A stretch of 39,272 nucleotides of DNA from Alphaproteobacteria bacterium (GTDB lineage Bacteria; Pseudomonadota; Alphaproteobacteria; Sphingomonadales; SMXR01): positions 1 through 39,272 of the forward strand of contig DAOWAS010000005.1 in assembly GCA_030634465.1 (NCBI GenBank), given 5' to 3'. Below the pieces are notes generated by a model that was given only the letters and a program-made list of their open reading frames with translations, had not been told where the DNA came from and searched no databases. Position 1 is the first letter of the stretch; each line of letters opens with the position of its first letter. Made by a program: the position numbers and the translations under genes. Below, one piece after another: positions 15,212 through 23,950 of the stretch.

Positions 15212-16144
15212 ATGGAAACAAGAGCACATCATTTGCTGATCGGGGCATTTATGGTTGTCATGGTCGCTAGCTTTTTAGGGTTTCTTATTTGGCTGGCCAA
15301 AATTGATATTGACCAAGAGTTTGGTGAATATGACATTTATTTTGATGAGAGCGTTGCCGGTCTGACAAAATCTAGCGTTGTTCAATATAACGGCATTCCC
15401 GTGGGTCAGGTTTGGGATATTCGCATTGACCCCAACAACCCTAACAGGGTTCTGGTTAAGGTGGAAATTGAAAGTGATATCGATATTTATGAAGATAGTG
15501 TTGCAGTGCTTGCAATGCAGGGTATTACTGGTGTGGCCTTTGTTCAAATTGAGGGCGGCAGTGCTGAAGCGGCAATTTTACAAGCTGATGGTGACGTAGC
15601 TCCCATTATAAAATCACGCATTTCAGCAATTCAGGAACTGTTCACTGGCGCGCCAGACTTTATTAACGAAGCAATTGGCGTGGTTAATAAAATTAATGAA
15701 CTATTGAACGAAGAAAACCGTGCCAGCATTGGCAATATTTTACGAAATATGGACGATGTTTCACAAAACTTCGCTGAGGGAACTGAAGACATTGCCGCAG
15801 TGGTGACAGAACTAAACAGGTCCATAAAAAGCGTAGGTGATGCGGCTGAGGCTATTGCTGAGGTTGCCACGGGTATTGAGGGCGAGTTGGAAGATGTTCT
15901 TAACGAGCTTGATGGTGTTTTAAGCGGTGCTAACAAGCTGATGGAGCAACTTAACGATTTGGTTTATGAAAATGAGGGTGCTGTAACCACATTTACCAAT
16001 GGCACTTTACCAGAGATATCTAGACTGGTTATCGATGCTAGACGCTTGGCTATTGTGCTTTCAAGCTTGGCGGAAAATTTGGAAGATGACCCCACAGGTC
16101 TGATCTTTAGTCCAAGTAAACCAGAATACTCGCCTGAGAAATAG
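15212..16144 (+). CDS. mlaD: MlaD-type MCE-domain periplasmic lipid-binding protein
   Basis: This 310-residue protein has one N-terminal membrane anchor (about 8-28) and an MCE domain (about 40-125) with DIYFDESVAGLTKSSVVQYNGIPVGQV. A long coiled-coil C-terminal region follows, with repeated asparagine- and aspartate-rich heptads. In the Mla complex a hexamer forms the lipid-conducting ring. The C-terminal helix is much longer than in E. coli MlaD, as is common in alphaproteobacteria. The start is at 15212 after AAGAGG, 65 bases after mlaF. Confidence 0.93.
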   Translation: METRAHHLLIGAFMVVMVASFLGFLIWLAKIDIDQEFGEYDIYFDESVAGLTKSSVVQYNGIPVGQVWDIRIDPNNPNRVLVKVEIESDIDIYEDSVAVLAMQGITGVAFVQIEGGSAEAAILQADGDVAPIIKSRISAIQELFTGAPDFINEAIGVVNKINELLNEENRASIGNILRNMDDVSQNFAEGTEDIAAVVTELNRSIKSVGDAAEAIAEVATGIEGELEDVLNELDGVLSGANKLMEQLNDLVYENEGAVTTFTNGTLPEISRLVIDARRLAIVLSSLAENLEDDPTGLIFSPSKPEYSPEK

Positions 16145-16185
16145 GGCGAGAGCGACCTAATATAACGACACAGAAAGGCGGATTA

Positions 16186-16833
16186 ATGAGTAAACATATT
16201 GGCATAAAAAAAATAGTAGCAGTTTTACTATTACCAATGTTGGTGGCATGCGGCCCGTTGATAGAGTTTCCTGGCTCTGGCGATGCCCCGCGCCATTTTC
16301 AGCTAACCCCTAGCGGTGTGTCCCTAGCAAACAGTGCAACTGCTAATGTCAGTAGCGCAACCATTTATATGGAAAGTGTTTCATCGTCTGGTGTTCTTAA
16401 AACCACAAATATTCTGGTGCAGGCTGGTTCAAATGAACTGCAATATTATAAAGATGCCCTGTGGGTGGACAGAACCCCCATATTGGTTGAGCGTTTTCTT
16501 ATTGAGGCGCTAGCAAGCAATGGCAGCCTGACCGTTGTGGGTCCTGAAAGTATTGAAATACCTGCCGACTATAGGCTGAGAATTGACCTAAAGGGCTTTT
16601 CTTTTAAAACTGGGCAAATAGGAAGCTCTGACAAAGTATATATTAGCCTAACGGCAATGTTGGTTAAAAACGGCCCCATAGAAATTATGGGTCTTAAAGA
16701 ATTTAATATTGAACGTAATGTATCTAGTGGTGAGATTGATGAAGTGATTGAGGGTTTTAATATAGCTATGAATGGCTTGAGCCAAGATCTGTCAGGCTGG
16801 ATATATGAAACCTTGGAAAACGAAGCATCATAG
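16186..16833 (+). CDS. ABC-type transport auxiliary lipoprotein (PqiC/DUF330-like)
   Basis: A lipoprotein signal peptide ends in LVAC, so the mature protein begins at C22. The mature part has the strand pattern of the ABC_trans_aux family: SSATIYMESVSSSGVLKTTNILVQ and a long segment ending in LSQDLSGWIYETLEN. These proteins sit at the outer membrane and dock the MCE bridge. It follows mlaD by 41 bases after an AAAGGCGG site. A short inverted repeat spans the mlaD stop (CTCGCC and GGCGAG). Confidence 0.88.
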   Translation: MSKHIGIKKIVAVLLLPMLVACGPLIEFPGSGDAPRHFQLTPSGVSLANSATANVSSATIYMESVSSSGVLKTTNILVQAGSNELQYYKDALWVDRTPILVERFLIEALASNGSLTVVGPESIEIPADYRLRIDLKGFSFKTGQIGSSDKVYISLTAMLVKNGPIEIMGLKEFNIERNVSSGEIDEVIEGFNIAMNGLSQDLSGWIYETLENEAS

Positions 16834-16842
16834 GAAGCTAGT

Positions 16843-17505
16843 GTGTATAAAGATGAAAAGCAGGGCGTTGATAATTTCTATAAAACACCCCTTGGAAAAA
16901 TCTTTTCACAGCACCTAATGCTAACTATCAACCAATTGCTGGGCGATGTTTCTGGTCGAAATATATTAGTTATCGGCCCTGCCATTCCTGATATGGATCA
17001 ATTAGCGCTACGTTGTAGGAACATTCAATATAAAACCCTTAAAGGTACAAGTGTTTTCCCCTTTTCAGACGATAGTTTTGCAAGGGTGATAGTTCTACAC
17101 AGTTTGGAGTTTTCAGAACACATCACAGGCTTTCTTCGTGAGGTTTGGCGGGTTACCGAGCCAGAAGGAAAGGCTATATTTGTAGTGCCAAACCGTTTGG
17201 GGCTGTTGGTGCGTTCAGACAGAACACCATTTGGTTTTGGGCAACCCTATACAAAGAACCAGTTTAAAACCCTGTTGGTGGATAACCAGTTTAGTTCGCA
17301 AGAATTTTGTGAGGTTTTGTGCATGCCTGTGTGGTCGCTTTCTCGCAAGCCATCAGTTATTACTTTTATGGATAAAATGGGTCAGCTTTTATGGCCGCAA
17401 CTTTGTGGCGCTTTCATTGTTGATGCAGGAAAAAGTGTTTATGCCCCTGAAATGCAGGGTGAAAATGCTAAAGCCACACTAGCCCCCGCAACAGCACCAT
17501 ATTAA
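16843..17505 (+). CDS. SAM-dependent methyltransferase-like protein
   Basis: This 220-residue protein resembles the Methyltransf_11 family. Motif I is degenerate (NILVIGPAIPD in place of a GxGxG loop). It is followed by FPFSDDSFARVIVLHSLEFSEHITGFLREVWRV, a clear motif IV to helix region, and by EGKAIFVVPN. Family members are common in alphaproteobacteria beside glyoxalase II or envelope genes; the substrate is unknown. It starts with GTG nine bases after the lipoprotein gene, so it is the last gene of the Mla operon, and converges on the DUF2125 gene. Low conservation of motif I leaves activity uncertain. Confidence 0.78.
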   Translation: MYKDEKQGVDNFYKTPLGKIFSQHLMLTINQLLGDVSGRNILVIGPAIPDMDQLALRCRNIQYKTLKGTSVFPFSDDSFARVIVLHSLEFSEHITGFLREVWRVTEPEGKAIFVVPNRLGLLVRSDRTPFGFGQPYTKNQFKTLLVDNQFSSQEFCEVLCMPVWSLSRKPSVITFMDKMGQLLWPQLCGAFIVDAGKSVYAPEMQGENAKATLAPATAPY

Positions 17506-17509
17506 TAAA

Positions 17510-18544
17510 TTACATTATTGGTGGCAGTTCTGTCAGGCGTAGCGGCCCTAGCCACAGGTGACCATTTTGCGCTGTAAGCGATAGGGGTATGCTGTCACCA
17601 CCTGAAAAGGTTTGCAGCAAAACCAAGCTGGAATTAAGCGTGTCTTGGGCTTGTTTATCCAAATTTATAAACCGACTAATCACTTCGCTTGCGGCTTGCG
17701 GTACGGCAATGCGGGTAGAAAGCGCCCCAAGTGGTTTTAGCTCTTGGTCTAGTGTTACACTGCCATCGGCTTTTACATCCATACCACTTATAATAATGTC
17801 AAATTGCGAAATTTCCAAAGTGCCACTGCCATCACGCCATGCTTCCAAGCCACTGCGTGACAGGTTCGGTGCGGTATCACCCCGCAACTCAGACACTAAT
17901 GTCAGCTCATCAATAACTTTGGTCGAGGTGTTTTCGCCAATGGTCAGCCCTTCAATACCTAAGGCCACATCAGCCAGTTTTGGGGCTAACAGCGTGTTTT
18001 CAGATGTGGGTATGTCTGATGCCGCCGAGCGAATATGCATGGCGAAGTTTTGCGCACTTAAAATAGGGCTGTTGTCGGCATAGCGTGAGGCAAAACTGCT
18101 AGTTAACTCAACAGATATACGAGAACCATTATTTTTCGGCCCATTGAAGCTTAAGCGCACCGCGGCGCTATCAAGAAAAATACCTGAACTGTCCGTATTA
18201 TTTGCACTTTGTTTTTCATAAACGCTTAAGCGTGATGCATTCGATGTGAAAATAAGATGAGAAAAGTTCCACGGCTGAGCATAGATGTGCAACTTGTCAC
18301 TAACCCATGTGGAATAGATATCGCCTTGTTCTTGACTAACCTTGGGGTTGTCTAGTGACACAATAATTCTGTAAGGAAAGCCAGTAACCTCAAAATTATC
18401 ATAAGTAAGGGTTATGCCATCTTTTTCCAGTTTTTGGATCATATCACGCACATGGTCTTCGGCATTTTCAGCAATATAATACCAATAGGCTGAGTATGCC
18501 GCTAGCAAGGCAAAAATAGATAATACTATGGATTTTAACTTCAT
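17510..18544 (-). CDS. DUF2125 envelope protein
   Basis: This 344-residue protein has an N-terminal membrane anchor (about 4-25, LKSIVLSIFALLAAYSAYWYY) and a long periplasmic beta-rich domain. The start region DGITLTYDNFEVTGFPYRIIVSLDNP is typical of DUF2125, a family found mainly in alphaproteobacteria. The family function is unknown; the fold hints at lipid- or envelope-related assembly proteins, which is inference. It is the last gene of the ftsE-ftsX-ydcF-plsC run, 10 bases after plsC. Confidence 0.85.
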   Translation of the reverse strand: MKLKSIVLSIFALLAAYSAYWYYIAENAEDHVRDMIQKLEKDGITLTYDNFEVTGFPYRIIVSLDNPKVSQEQGDIYSTWVSDKLHIYAQPWNFSHLIFTSNASRLSVYEKQSANNTDSSGIFLDSAAVRLSFNGPKNNGSRISVELTSSFASRYADNSPILSAQNFAMHIRSAASDIPTSENTLLAPKLADVALGIEGLTIGENTSTKVIDELTLVSELRGDTAPNLSRSGLEAWRDGSGTLEISQFDIIISGMDVKADGSVTLDQELKPLGALSTRIAVPQAASEVISRFINLDKQAQDTLNSSLVLLQTFSGGDSIPLSLTAQNGHLWLGPLRLTELPPIM

Positions 18545-18554
18545 GTTTTTGCCT

Positions 18555-19283
18555 TTACTTAAATGTCATTGCTTCAAGCTTCTCGGTGGCGGTATCAATA
18601 TCGTTGCCCAACCTTTTCATAAACTCCTCACGAGATAAGCCGTTTTCGATAACAGGCAGAAACTCTAAATAAATTGTTCCCGGGCGCTTCAGAAAAGAAT
18701 TTCGTGGCCACAGTAGGCCAGAGTTAAGGGCAACAGGCACTACAGGCAATTTTAACTGTCGGTAAAGAGCGTAAACACCGGCCTGAAATTCGGCATCGTG
18801 TTCTGCCGAAACTCTGGTGCCTTCTGGAAAAATTACAATTTTACGGTTGTATGTTACGGCGGCTTTTGCCTCTTTTAACATTCTGCGTAACGCCTTGGAG
18901 CCAGCATTTCTGTCCACGCCAATCATTTTAAGTTTGCGTACATACCAGCCAAAAACAGGAATATCCCTTAGCCCTGTTTTAAGGACAATAGCGGGGTCTT
19001 TTAACAGTCCTTGGAACACCGTGGTTTCCCACGCCGACTGGTGTTTGCAGGCAACAATAACTGGCTCTTCAGGCAGGTTTTCCATGCCCTTATAAACAAC
19101 CTTAATGCCAGTTATAATAGGCAGAGCTTTTTGCATGCCTCTAGACCATTGCTCTTGGGGGAAAAGCGATCTTTTCCTAGGCAATGGCAGGGTTAACATC
19201 CCTATGATTGACCAAAGCGCTGCCCACACATAGAAAAATATAAAAAATAAAAATGAGCGTATAAAAATCACTATAAGGTCCAT
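18555..19283 (-). CDS. plsC: 1-acyl-sn-glycerol-3-phosphate acyltransferase-type enzyme (PlsC family)
   Basis: This 242-residue membrane-associated acyltransferase has a hydrophobic N-terminus (about 4-32), the catalytic block KHQSAWET, and the substrate block FPEGTR (152-157). The catalytic motif is HX4E (H81...E86) instead of HX4D, a variant seen in parts of this family. It likely acylates lysophosphatidate or a related lysolipid. The gene lies six bases downstream of the YdcF-like gene and is probably cotranscribed with ftsEX, consistent with envelope synthesis. Confidence 0.88.
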   Translation of the reverse strand: MDLIVIFIRSFLFFIFFYVWAALWSIIGMLTLPLPRKRSLFPQEQWSRGMQKALPIITGIKVVYKGMENLPEEPVIVACKHQSAWETTVFQGLLKDPAIVLKTGLRDIPVFGWYVRKLKMIGVDRNAGSKALRRMLKEAKAAVTYNRKIVIFPEGTRVSAEHDAEFQAGVYALYRQLKLPVVPVALNSGLLWPRNSFLKRPGTIYLEFLPVIENGLSREEFMKRLGNDIDTATEKLEAMTFK

Positions 19284-19288
19284 TGTTA

Positions 19289-19897
19289 TTAGAAAATACG
19301 GTACCGAGCTAAACTATATATATATTTTGTATATTCAAGGGCAATGGATGACCATTTTAGCTGTGTTTTGATCACAAATGGGTAAACTTTCAAATCAGGC
19401 GCTGTGTTCTCTAGCTCTAATAGCGCCCTTGGCATGTGAAAGTCAGATGTAATTACCATTAATGAAGTAAAGCCATTTTCTTCAGCCCAGTTTTTGGTTT
19501 CAGCGGCATTCCCCTTTGTATCCAGTGCTTGCCTGCCAAGGTTAATACATGTTTGCTCATCGTTATTTTCGCAATGTTTTAATGGGCTGTCATATGCGTT
19601 TAATATGGTGGTGGTGTTTAGGTTGGCATTAACACCTGAAATTAACAGGCGTTTTCCTAGCCGCAAATTCAGTGCTTCTATTCCCGCTTCAATGCGGCCC
19701 ACCCCGCCTGTTAGGGCAACAATGCCATCAACCTGTCTTTGGCTGTCTAAGCTTGAAGGTTCAGGTTTAAAGCTAATAAACCAAGCTAACCCCATGCCCC
19801 AAATGACAAGCAATATCAGGCAAAGTTTGATAAACCTGACAATTCTTCTGCGTCTTCTTTGCAATTTTATTCTGCGTTTATAAATGCTTGCTACCAT
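19289..19897 (-). CDS. YdcF/ElyC-like DUF218 protein
   Basis: This 202-residue protein has an arginine-rich N-terminus (RRRIKLQRRRRR) and one membrane segment at about 23-44. A DUF218 domain follows with VDGIVALTGGVGRIEAGI, KRLLISGV, GRQALDTKGNAAETKNWA and VITSDFHMPRALLEL. Family members act at the cell envelope (SanA, ElyC, YdcF). It begins four bases after ftsX. The exact substrate is unknown. Confidence 0.88.
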   Translation of the reverse strand: MVASIYKRRIKLQRRRRRIVRFIKLCLILLVIWGMGLAWFISFKPEPSSLDSQRQVDGIVALTGGVGRIEAGIEALNLRLGKRLLISGVNANLNTTTILNAYDSPLKHCENNDEQTCINLGRQALDTKGNAAETKNWAEENGFTSLMVITSDFHMPRALLELENTAPDLKVYPFVIKTQLKWSSIALEYTKYIYSLARYRIF

Positions 19898-19901
19898 TGT
19901 T

Positions 19902-20786
19902 TTACATCATCTTTATAAGAGCTTTTCTAACCGCTTTGTCTGCGGTAACCATTGACAGTAGCGAAACTGCAAATGGAATAAGCCCTAAAGTTAATATCTG
20001 CCATAAGTTAAGGGTAAGCTTGGGTGTTAAGCCATCACCTAGGTCTTTGGTTAATATATAAAAAACTATAATTGTAATAATGGCGGCAACTAGCCCACCA
20101 ACACCACCTTTGAAACCATATATCATAAATCTGTTTTTAAACTCACGGGAAATGGCACTGTCCTCAGCCCCCATAAGATGAACTATTTCTATGTTTTCTT
20201 TGTGGGCGGACAGCCGTGCGTTGGTGGCAAAAACAATTATGGCAACGGTTGTCAGCATAATTAGCACTACAGCTAACCCTGATGTGGCCTGAATTGTGGC
20301 ACTTAGTTTTAATAGTTGGTCGACCCATTGTTGGTGTCCGTCCAGTTTTGCATCTGGTGCCACCGCATGTAACTTGCCCTCCAAGGCAATAATATCAACA
20401 TGTCGGTTGGGAACCAGTTGTGCTGTTATCATTGCTGGTATTGGCAGGTCATCTGTTACATTTCCAGACCCCAACCACGGCTCTAACAGGCTTGTTATTT
20501 TATCATCACTCAGCAGTTCGGCCGATGTTACCTCAGGCATGCTTTTTAAAATTTCAAGCACGCTTGCAGCTTGCTCGGCAACACTTTCGTCGTCAGCATT
20601 GCTTATTTGTATTGTCATGCTTTGGGACAGCTCTGATGACCACAAGTCGCTCATATTATGTAAGGCAAAGCCAGACCCAATTGATAGGGCTGATAAATAG
20701 GTCATAACCGCAATAACCCAAGGCAGTATTCCGCCGCCCTCTTTACCACTTGGAAGAAACTGAATGCTTGATTTTGCTTTGAACAT
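19902..20786 (-). CDS. ftsX: Cell division ABC transporter permease FtsX
   Basis: This 294-residue protein has a cytoplasmic N-terminus, a first membrane segment at about 25-45, a large periplasmic loop, and three more membrane segments in the C-terminal half (VLIMLTTVAIIVFATN and two later ones). The sequence RLSAHKENIEIVHLMGAEDSAISREF is a hallmark of FtsX. With FtsE it links cell division to peptidoglycan hydrolase activation. It overlaps ftsE by one base (TAATG). Confidence 0.93.
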   Translation of the reverse strand: MFKAKSSIQFLPSGKEGGGILPWVIAVMTYLSALSIGSGFALHNMSDLWSSELSQSMTIQISNADDESVAEQAASVLEILKSMPEVTSAELLSDDKITSLLEPWLGSGNVTDDLPIPAMITAQLVPNRHVDIIALEGKLHAVAPDAKLDGHQQWVDQLLKLSATIQATSGLAVVLIMLTTVAIIVFATNARLSAHKENIEIVHLMGAEDSAISREFKNRFMIYGFKGGVGGLVAAIITIIVFYILTKDLGDGLTPKLTLNLWQILTLGLIPFAVSLLSMVTADKAVRKALIKMM

Positions 20787-21487
20787 TACACTTCCCCAAC
20801 TGTTGGGTTGGCGGCATTGCCAGCCGCAGGTATTAGCTCTAATTCACCATTTTTAAGGCGTAGCTCAGGCGCATTCATGTGTTTGACCATAGAAATATCA
20901 TGGGTGGCAATAACCGTGGTGGTGCCAATTTTGTTCAACTCAACAAAAAGATGCATCAGCCTTTGTGCCATTTCGGGGTCAACATTACCTGTGGGTTCAT
21001 CAGCCAACAGCAGATCGGGGCGACCAATAACCGCACGGGCAATGGCAAGTCGCTGCTTTTCTCCGCCTGAAAGTGTTGATGGTCGGGCCTCAAACTTATC
21101 CTTTAGGCCAACCCAGCTTAAAAGCTCCTTGGACTGTTCTTTCAGGCGCTCTTCTTTAACCTCGCCCGCTAAAACCATTGGCAACATAACATTTTCAACG
21201 GCTGTTAAATGCTCTAATAGCCGAAACTCTTGGAAAACAACGCCGATACGCCGCCTTAGTTTTGGCAAGGCCGCGCGGGTGGAGATAACAGTGTTAACAT
21301 CAAAAAAGCTGGTTAGGCCGCGTGATGGTCGGTGGGCTAAATATAACAGCTTCAATAATGACGATTTACCCGCACCACTGGCGCCGGTTAAAAAATGAAA
21401 AGAACCCCGCTCCAACTCGAAGCTGATATCTTTTAAAATTTCGCTATCCATACCATAGCGCATGCCAACATTTTCAAATCTTATCAC
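20786..21487 (-). CDS. ftsE: Cell division ATP-binding protein FtsE
   Basis: This 233-residue ATPase has Walker A GASGAGKSS (35-43), signature LSGGEKQRLAIARA, Walker B LLLADEPTGNVD and a H-loop in ATHDISM. The protein starts MIRFENVGMRYG, typical of FtsE. Its gene leads the operon ftsE-ftsX-ydcF-plsC-DUF2125 and diverges from the MJ0042 gene across a 207-base gap. Its long opposite-strand open frame (20808-21398) is a shadow. Confidence 0.95.
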   Translation of the reverse strand: MIRFENVGMRYGMDSEILKDISFELERGSFHFLTGASGAGKSSLLKLLYLAHRPSRGLTSFFDVNTVISTRAALPKLRRRIGVVFQEFRLLEHLTAVENVMLPMVLAGEVKEERLKEQSKELLSWVGLKDKFEARPSTLSGGEKQRLAIARAVIGRPDLLLADEPTGNVDPEMAQRLMHLFVELNKIGTTTVIATHDISMVKHMNAPELRLKNGELELIPAAGNAANPTVGEV

Positions 21488-21596
21488 CAGTGTTTCCCAT
21501 TTTTTTATTCGTTCGTACCATATTTACAACCAGTGGCATTTCAGGTCTAGCCCTGCTCTTATCTATATTTCAATTCATAGGGTTTTATTTTGCCTG

Positions 21597-21633
21597 TTTT
21601 AGGTAGTAAGATAAGTTTTAGGTAGTAAGGTAA
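21597..21633. repeat. Tandem 18-base direct repeat in the ftsE/MJ0042 divergent region
   Basis: TTTTAGGTAGTAAGATAA (21597-21614) is repeated as TTTTAGGTAGTAAGGTAA (21616-21633), 17 of 18 identical, with a 19-base period. It lies about 60 bases upstream of the MJ0042 start. Two same-face sites suggest binding of a regulator, or a small tandem duplication. Confidence 0.6.
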
Positions 21634-21694
21634 TATGCTATCCGAAGTTTAGGGTTAGGTCACAGACAAAATGACATTAAGAGGTTTATGACAA

Positions 21695-22612
21695 ATGATT
21701 ATTGGTTGTCCCGATTGTTCAACAAAGTTTGGTATACCAGATGGTGCGCTAGGCGATGCTGGTCGCAAGGTTAGATGCGCTAAATGTGGCCATGTTTGGT
21801 TGGCCACTAATGAAGATGCAATTACTATGGAGCAGCCTGTAACTGAGGCTGCTGATGATAGTGTAAGCCCATCTCAGCCTGAGGCACCACAAGAGGAAAT
21901 CACACCACAACCCGAACCTGCTGACGAAAGCGTTGCGGATGAAGCCCCATCCCCTGAAATTGAGAACACTGAAGCTGAACATACTGACGTTGAAAGTGCT
22001 GAGGAAGATATTAAAGGTTTGGGTGACAGCAGTGTAGAAGAGGCGCTGGCTGTTATTAAGGGTTCCGCCATTGAAGAGCCTGACTTTCCCTTAGGCAAGG
22101 GTGAGATAGGCGAGTTCGCGGCAACAGCTAGTTCCAAAACAGTTGTAATTGGTTGGAGCGCTTTGGGCGTATTTATGGTTAGTATTTTGCTTGTGTTCTT
22201 CTTAATGCAGGACAGTTTGCGTAATGTGTGGCCGCCCATAACAAAACTTTATGATGTGGTTGGGTTGTTGGACGCCACCCATATGGAAAGCCAAGAAGAA
22301 GCTGACATGGCGCCTGTAGATTATTCCCAATATATTCGTATTTCAAACGATGCGGGACTTGAACGTTTGGCAAATGGCGTCCCCGCATTGGTTATTAGGG
22401 GGGCTGTAACCAACACTGCTGATTTTGACATTATCTTGCCTGGTGCTGAGATTGTTCTCAGAAATGAAAGACGTCAGGATATTCAGACGTGGCCTTTTGA
22501 GTTTGATGAGGAAACCTTAAAGGCTGGAAAAACCATGCCATTCATTGAGGCTATATCTAACCCGCCACGGGAAACAACCGAGTTTGAATTAATGCTTTTG
22601 TGGGAAAAATAA
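21695..22612 (+). CDS. MJ0042-type zinc-ribbon membrane protein with DUF3426 domain
   Basis: This 305-residue protein starts with a zinc ribbon (C5-x2-C8 ... C28-x2-C31: CPDCSTKF and VRCAKCGHVW). An acidic, proline- and glutamate-rich linker of about 110 residues follows, then a membrane segment (about 149-171) and a C-terminal DUF3426 beta domain (RLANGVPALVIRGAVTNTADFDI...). This architecture is typical for alphaproteobacterial MJ0042 proteins. The function is unknown. It converges on the DUF4175 gene with a 14-base gap. Confidence 0.9.
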   Translation: MIIGCPDCSTKFGIPDGALGDAGRKVRCAKCGHVWLATNEDAITMEQPVTEAADDSVSPSQPEAPQEEITPQPEPADESVADEAPSPEIENTEAEHTDVESAEEDIKGLGDSSVEEALAVIKGSAIEEPDFPLGKGEIGEFAATASSKTVVIGWSALGVFMVSILLVFFLMQDSLRNVWPPITKLYDVVGLLDATHMESQEEADMAPVDYSQYIRISNDAGLERLANGVPALVIRGAVTNTADFDIILPGAEIVLRNERRQDIQTWPFEFDEETLKAGKTMPFIEAISNPPRETTEFELMLLWEK

Positions 22613-22626
22613 ATTTGCCTGCAAGG

Positions 22627-23913
22627 CTAATTTGTTGAGCGAATGTGTTGGGCAAATGTTTCGCCCGTAGTTTCTTCTAGGCGCAAGGCCGTGTCCCACA
22701 ACAATGACGCTATTAAATCGACATCATACGATGGTGACAAGCTAAGCCGCCAATAGGCTGTGCGCAGTGCTATATAGACAACAAGGTCGTTGTTAATATC
22801 ATCTTTATTTTCAGATATCAGCTTCAGCCTTTGACCAAGCACCGCTTTCGGGGTGGGTTCTAACAGCAACGACTTTCTTATATTTATTATATTTCTGGCT
22901 ACTGGGTTTGAAAAAGTTTTTTGTGGCAAGCGAAATTGCAAAACATCGCTGGTGCTAACTTGCCCCATGGCATCTTCTATGTTTAACCAGCCCAAAACCA
23001 TGGTTCCTGCCCATGGGTTGGCACTAAGGTCTAGCCTTTGGTAGCGCTCTACGTTTTTTTGTTCAAAGGTCAACGGCAAGGGATGAGAAAAAACCTGCTC
23101 TTCGCTGTCGCCATCATCGCCGTATTGCCCCGCTTTTCTAAACTGGAAGGTTATTTTTCTTAAAGGGTAATCATCTTGCCCCACATATCCAACCTCAAGC
23201 GTGTTATCTGGCTGGGTAATTGGGGCTGATGTAAAGCCAACAGATGGCACCTCGTCACGTTTAACCTCAATGTTCCATACAACTGTGTTTTTTCCGCCAA
23301 AGTTAAGCTCCAGCTCGCCAGTTTGGTACATGGCAACTGTTTGTTGATAGGTATTTTCATATGGTGGTGGAAACGCTATCACCTTGCCGTTCAGGTAAAG
23401 GCGTGGTTTGCGTATGCCGCCCTCAATGCTGAACTTAACAATGCTACCTTCCAGCATTGTCAGGTTGTTATCATTTTCGCTAAGGTCTTTATAGCGATGT
23501 GCTTTTGCTAGGTTGGTGTGGCTGGTACCTGTGTAGTTAGGCGGTGCGACCCATGCCGAAATTTTTGCCTGCGAAATGGGCGCGTAAAAGTTAATTTTAA
23601 AAGCATTGATAACTATTTCTAACCCCTGACCTTGGGCGATGGCAAAGCCACTGGCTACGGCGAATATAATAATATATTTGGCACCATAATCACGTTGCCA
23701 CCCCCAATTTGCTTTGTTTAGGGCGGTTTTGGTTAAAAAATATGCGGTTAGCAGGGTTGCAACCAAGGCTATGGGTTGGGCAATGCTTGGTAGAAAAAAC
23801 CAGACATCAAATAGTGAGGTACAGACATAGATAGCCATAATACTGACAGCAGGCCATACCGCTCGCCATGTATTTTTTATAGTTAGAACTGCCTCATTAA
23901 CTTTGGAGGGTAT
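22627..23913 (-). CDS. DUF4175 (TIGR02302) membrane protein, short form, probable ATA/ATT start
   Basis: The protein has DUF4175 features: N-terminal membrane segments, then a large soluble part (VRFQFRKAGQYGD-like strand and GWLNIEDAMGQVSTSD). The first ATG (23838) gives 403 residues but has no ribosome-binding site. The frame continues upstream for 25 codons and encodes VLTIKNTWRAVWPAVSI, which matches the conserved N-terminus of the family. It has no ATG, GTG or TTG there. A perfect AGGAGG (23924-23919) sits five bases before ATA (23913), and ATT is at 23916. I therefore use 23913, giving 428 residues. Usual members are about 800 or more residues; this one ends at LWDTALRLEE, losing the low-complexity C-terminal half. 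A sequencing frameshift remains an alternative. Confidence 0.75.
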   Translation of the reverse strand: MPSKVNEAVLTIKNTWRAVWPAVSIMAIYVCTSLFDVWFFLPSIAQPIALVATLLTAYFLTKTALNKANWGWQRDYGAKYIIIFAVASGFAIAQGQGLEIVINAFKINFYAPISQAKISAWVAPPNYTGTSHTNLAKAHRYKDLSENDNNLTMLEGSIVKFSIEGGIRKPRLYLNGKVIAFPPPYENTYQQTVAMYQTGELELNFGGKNTVVWNIEVKRDEVPSVGFTSAPITQPDNTLEVGYVGQDDYPLRKITFQFRKAGQYGDDGDSEEQVFSHPLPLTFEQKNVERYQRLDLSANPWAGTMVLGWLNIEDAMGQVSTSDVLQFRLPQKTFSNPVARNIINIRKSLLLEPTPKAVLGQRLKLISENKDDINNDLVVYIALRTAYWRLSLSPSYDVDLIASLLWDTALRLEETTGETFAQHIRSTN

Positions 23914-23950
23914 AATAACCTCCTTTAGTTTGTTTTATTTATAAGCATTA

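Noticed and set aside
17589-18083. 164-residue open frame opposite the DUF2125 gene
   Set aside because: Shadow frame; no ribosome-binding site and no domain.
18555-19283. PlsC HX4E motif as a sign of an inactive enzyme
   Set aside because: The glutamate variant occurs in parts of this acyltransferase family and the FPEGTR block is intact.
20808-21398. 196-residue open frame opposite ftsE
   Set aside because: It mirrors the ftsE coding frame; composition is serine- and arginine-rich without any domain, while ftsE motifs are clear.
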